NCBI GenBank assembly: GCA_039707655.1
Contig: CM077667.1
Coordinates: forward strand, 547,688,222-547,752,221
Length of the DNA stretch: 64,000 nucleotides
Reading direction: 5' to 3'
From: Elymus sibiricus
Lineage: Eukaryota; Streptophyta; Magnoliopsida; Poales; Poaceae
A program made the position numbers and the translations under genes. Shown piece after piece: positions 62,807-64,000 of this stretch. Position 1 is the first letter of the stretch, and every line of letters starts with the position of its first letter. Below the pieces are notes generated by a model that was not told the origin of the DNA, searched no databases, and was given only the letters and a program-made list of their open reading frames with translations.

Positions 62807-62984
62807 ATGACCTCTCTTTGTGAATTTCGCCCCGAAACCCTGTCACTGACGCTCCGGACCCTAAGTTGCATAAAAACTCATCCAAAATTACCTTTTCAAT
62901 CGACCGTGCAGTGGAATTGTTTTCTTTACAAACCATTTCAGAATTTTCGCGTTCACAAACTTTTCTCAAAATAGGTCTCCATAT
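62807..62984 (+). repeat. 178-bp monomer with CTAAGTTGC, copy 3
   Basis: Same compound lesion at 62861-62869, with added private changes CAATCGACC (near 62900) and CAGAATTTTCG (near 62941). It lies 5.19 kb from copy 2. Confidence 0.92.
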
Positions 62985-63342
62985 ATTACCTCTCTTTGTG
63001 AATTTCGCCCCGAAACCCTGTCACTGAAGCTCCGGACCCAAAACTTGCATAAAAACTCATCCAAAACTAACTTTTCAAGCGACCGTGCAGTGGAATTGTT
63101 TTCTTTACAAACCATTTCAGACATTTCGCGTTCACAAACTTTTCTCAAAATAGGTCTCCATATATGGCCTCTCTTTGTGAATTTCGCCCCAAAACCTTGT
63201 CACTCATGACCCGGACCCAAAGCTTGCATAAAAACTCATCCAAAACTAACTTTTCAAGCGACCGTGCAGTGGAATTGTTTTCTTTACAAACCATTTCAGA
63301 CATTTCGCGTTCACAAACTTTTCTCAAAATAGGTCTCCATAT

Positions 63343-64000
63343 ATGACCTCCCTTTGTAAATTTCGCCCCGAAACTCTGTCACTAACGCTCCGGACCCAAA
63401 GCTTGCATAAAAACTCATCCAAACCTAACTTTTCAAGCGACCGTGCACTGGAATTGTTTTCTTTACAAACCATTTCAGACATTTCGCGTTCACAAACTTT
63501 TTTCAAAATAGGTCTCCATATATGACCTCTCTTTGTGAATTTCGCCCCGAAACCCTGTCACTGATGCTCCGAACCCAAAGCTTGCATAAAAACTCATCCA
63601 AAACTAACTTTTCAAGCGACCGTGCAGTGGAATTGTTTTCTTTTCAAACCATTTCAGACATTTCGCGTTCGCAAACTTTTCTCAAAATAGGTCTCCATAT
63701 ATGACCTCTCTTTGTGAATTTCGCCCCGAAACCTTGTCACTCATGACCCGGACCCAAAGCTTGCATAAAAACTCATCCAAAACTAACTTTTCAAGCGACC
63801 GTGCAGTGGAATTGTTTTCTTTACAAACCATTTCAGACATTTCGCGTTCACAAACTTTTCTCAAAATAGGTATCCATATATGACCTCTCTTTGTGAATTT
63901 CGCCCCGAAACCCTGTCACTGATGCTCCGGACCCAAAGCTTCCATAAAAACTCATCCAAAATTACCTTTTCAAGCGACCGTGCAGTGGAATTGTTTTCTT
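63343..64000 (+). repeat. Start of a further K-family unit, cut by the window end
   Basis: K (63343) and L (63522) are followed by a GACCCGG copy (63701) and a partial copy from 63880 that joins GATGCTCC-CTTCC to an AAATTACC segment. The array clearly continues past the window. Confidence 0.88.

Larger units (their letters stand above)
59048..63342 (+). repeat. K-family interval of 24 monomers, mostly left-type variants
   Basis: After K come two GACCCGG copies (59227 has a GGCCTC start and an L-type tail), E-like and F-like copies, G-like, GACCCGG, H-like, I, J, g and an ACTGATCC copy. A U/L hybrid (61375) follows, then the run 61733-62984, which matches 18417-19490 in type order. Several singletons lie here: GTTTACTTTAC near 60235, CATACAAAAC near 61091, GTAGAATTG near 61132. 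Confidence 0.78.
1..64000 (+). repeat. 179-bp satellite DNA array, higher-order structured, fills the window
   Basis: Every line of the window is the same monomer repeated head to tail. Taking the A of the ATGACC (or ATTACC, ATGGCC) that follows CCATAT as base 1, starts fall at 165, 344, 523, 702 and so on to 63880. There are 356 complete copies and two partial ones. Adjacent copies differ at a modest number of positions, whereas copies several units apart can be identical, which is the mark of higher-order repeats. No inverted monomer, transposon insertion, or non-satellite stretch was seen. Array form, monomer length and HOR structure suggest a centromeric or pericentromeric satellite; no sequence here proves centromere function. 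The family and species are not recognised. Confidence 0.98.

Noticed and set aside
1..64000. CRISPR array
   Set aside because: There are no unique spacers between short repeats; the entire 179-bp unit is repeated.
1..64000. rRNA, tRNA or telomeric repeats within the array
   Set aside because: No stretch departs from the satellite monomer, and no telomere-type short repeat is present.

Overview
The whole 64 kb window is one uninterrupted, head-to-tail tandem array of a single satellite DNA family with a 179-bp monomer. I see no protein gene, RNA gene, transposon, CRISPR array or unique sequence anywhere in it. Counting from the conserved CATATATG junction, there are 356 complete monomers (positions 165 to 63879) plus a partial one at each end. 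All lie in the same orientation. The consensus I read has A 51, C 49, G 25 and T 54 bases (about 41% GC), one HindIII site (AAGCTT), and seven CpGs. A nucleosome-sized monomer, strict head-to-tail order and multimeric higher-order repeats (HORs) point to a eukaryotic chromosome, most likely centromeric or pericentromeric heterochromatin. I do not recognise the family or the species. HindIII satellites of about 175-180 bp occur in plants such as Brassicaceae, but that is only a resemblance in size and site.

The information lies in how monomer variants are ordered. Left region (1 to about 23.8 kb): a mosaic of old variant types with several young duplications. These are a segment shared by 1-1591 and 5007-6602, a 15-mer present twice (7140-12509, about 2,685 bp per unit, one mismatch noticed), a dimer present twice (12510-13225), and a 6-mer present twice (15374-17521). 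Central region (23,787-35,780): a sharply bounded family built from eight variants (a to h) with private mutations. It forms units of 5, 6, 7, 8 and 12 monomers, and a 20-monomer super-repeat. Right region (35.8 to 64 kb): a 15-mer family marked by a distinctive monomer K. It is regular at 43,656-49,025 and irregular (6, 13, 16, 24 or 28 monomers) on either side, with a K triplet at 58,690-59,226.

Seven indels account exactly for the phase of the array between 344 and 63,701: 354 x 179 minus 9 equals the observed 63,357 bp. Divergence is therefore almost all by substitution. Recombinant (chimeric) monomers with resolvable junctions fall mostly in two short intervals, around the HindIII site and in the conserved 3' part of the monomer. 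This fits unequal crossover or gene conversion as the process shaping the array. The overlapping 60-codon reading frames in nearly every monomer on both strands are a by-product of the consensus and are not annotated as genes.
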